Below are positions 63,230 through 64,000 of a DNA stretch of 64,000 bases, piece by piece; position 1 is the stretch's first letter; every line of letters starts with the position of its first letter. Under the pieces are notes generated by a model, which was given only the letters and a program-made list of their open reading frames with translations, was not told the DNA's origin and did no database searches. The position numbers and the translations under genes are program-made. Source of the stretch: Streptomyces sp. HUAS 15-9. GTDB taxonomy: Bacteria > Actinomycetota > Actinomycetes > Streptomycetales > Streptomycetaceae. The stretch is from contig NZ_CP106798.1 in NCBI RefSeq assembly GCF_025642155.1, positions 5,828,001-5,892,000 on the forward strand, written 5' to 3'.

Positions 63230-64000
63230 CCCTGGTCGGCGCCCTTCAGGGCACCGCGGGGGAGCCTCGGCGGCGAGTAGCGCGGCAGGGGCTCCCCGCC
63301 CGGGTCGGGGCGTACGGCGCCGAGCACCGGGTTGGCCGCGATCGGTGACACCTTGACCTTGGCGCCGGGCCGCGGTGCCTGTACGACCTTGCCGTCGCCG
63401 AGGTAGAGGGCGACGTGCGTGGCCTGCGGGAAGTACACGACGAGGTCACCGGGCCGCAGCTCGCGCAGCGGAACGTGCCGCAGCTGGGCCCACTGCTCCT
63501 GGCTGGTCCGCGGGATGGGCGTCCCGGCGTGCTCCCAGGCCTGGGAGGTCAGCCCCGAGCAGTCGTACGCCGCCGGGCCCACCGCACCCCACTGGTACGG
63601 CTTGCCGAGCTGGGCCACCGCATAGCGAACGGCCTCGTCGCCCTGCTTCGACGGGGCCCGCACGCTGCTGAGGGCACCGGACGCCATGACCTTCCGCTGC
63701 GCGCCCGCGATCCCGACGCGCTCGAACTCGGCGAGCGCGGCGAGCTGGTCGCGGCTGAGCGAGGCGAGCATCTCCTCGACGTCGTCGAGCCGCTTGCGCA
63801 CGTCGTCCCGCTGCTTCTTCTGCCGCTCGGCGAGGCTGAGTTGTCTGTCGAGGGCCTTGCGGGCCTCCCGCGCCAGGTCCTCCTTCTTCTTCTCGCTCCC
63901 CACGAGCCGCCCCACCGTCTCGGCCCGTTCCCGTGACAACTGCCCGATCACATGTCCCGCGTCGAGCGCGTGCTGCGGGTCGTCGGCGAGCAGGAGACGT
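63190..64000 (-). CDS. NlpC/P60 (C40) peptidoglycan endopeptidase with coiled coil, 5' end outside window
   Basis: At least 269 residues visible. The N-terminal visible part is a long coiled coil (LAREARKALDRQLSLAERQK and on), then an NlpC/P60 domain with catalytic Cys in AAYDCSGLTSQAWEHAG and His in THVALYLGDGK. It cleaves cell-wall stem peptides; the signal peptide should be upstream, beyond the edge. The GTG at 63951 is not a likely start, because the frame stays open to the edge. Its stop lies inside the orphan 3' fragment on the opposite strand. Confidence 0.9.
   Translation of the reverse strand, partial: RLLLADDPQHALDAGHVIGQLSRERAETVGRLVGSEKKKEDLAREARKALDRQLSLAERQKKQRDDVRKRLDDVEEMLASLSRDQLAALAEFERVGIAGAQRKVMASGALSSVRAPSKQGDEAVRYAVAQLGKPYQWGAVGPAAYDCSGLTSQAWEHAGTPIPRTSQEQWAQLRHVPLRELRPGDLVVYFPQATHVALYLGDGKVVQAPRPGAKVKVSPIAANPVLGAVRPDPGGEPLPRYSPPRLPRGALKGADQGYAPAAAPATAAR

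Overview
The window is high-GC actinobacterial DNA, almost certainly a Streptomyces chromosome. The grounds are strong G/C bias at third codon positions, GTG/TTG starts, long GC-rich hairpin terminators, a complete conservon (sensor, roadblock protein, DUF742 protein and GTPase), Ni-superoxide dismutase with its maturation protease, a fused actinobacterial 2-oxoglutarate decarboxylase/dehydrogenase (kgd), and a lon promoter carrying ClgR-like and HspR-like sites. From memory, the order sodN/sodX, glutamate-type ABC transporter, malic enzyme, kgd, two-component pair, lon follows the conserved core of Streptomyces chromosomes.

Layout. (1) About 1-11.9 kb is accessory. It holds the 3' end of a large RHS/YD-repeat polymorphic toxin gene with two small putative immunity or cargo genes; a Nudix/XRE-regulator pair divergent from a four-gene cassette (unknown protein, kinase-like phosphotransferase, methyltransferase, HAD protein); then a relaxase-MobC pair and a tyrosine integrase whose end abuts the sodN stop codon. 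This looks like an integrated mobilizable element with its cargo. (2) 11.9-24.3 kb is core chromosome: sodN/sodX, a CGNR zinc-finger regulator, a methyltransferase, a polar amino acid ABC transporter, malic enzyme, a quinone-reductase-like oxidoreductase, a HTH/Clp-N pair behind two palindromic operators, a PadR/DUF4097 operon and small conserved genes.

(3) 24.6-39.6 kb is the most notable region: a co-directional block of nine genes. It comprises a small membrane protein; a Trypco1-type protein with 54-residue tandem repeats; a trypsin-like protease with a VMAP-C-type domain; a MoxR AAA+ ATPase; a vWA/SAV_2336-type protein; then an FxSxx-COOH ribosomal peptide precursor (ending FNSAL), a radical SAM/SPASM maturase (FxsB-type), a separate HExxH protein and a TIR-like/NB-ARC/TPR protein (FxsT-type). 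It appears to join a regulated NTPase/protease conflict system to a cyclophane-type RiPP and an STAND signalling protein. A nearly identical 31-bp promoter-like sequence precedes both the first gene and the ATPase gene.

(4) 39.7-54.2 kb is core again: kgd with an apparent one-base frameshift, a two-component system, a spermidine-synthase-like protein, a rhomboid-like protein, lon, a teichoic-acid-type glycerophosphotransferase, a secreted GH25 lysozyme and a MarR regulator. (5) 54.3-61.5 kb has a PP2C-like phosphatase, a complete conservon and a styrene-monooxygenase-like flavoprotein. (6) 61.5-63.2 kb is a degenerate insertion (integrase remnant, DUF6082-type protein, a small conserved protein). 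It is bounded by a 20-bp near-perfect direct repeat, one copy inside the flavoprotein 3' end and the other in an orphan piece of a homologous 3' end, so it looks like the relic of an integrative element. The window closes inside a coiled-coil NlpC/P60 peptidoglycan hydrolase gene.
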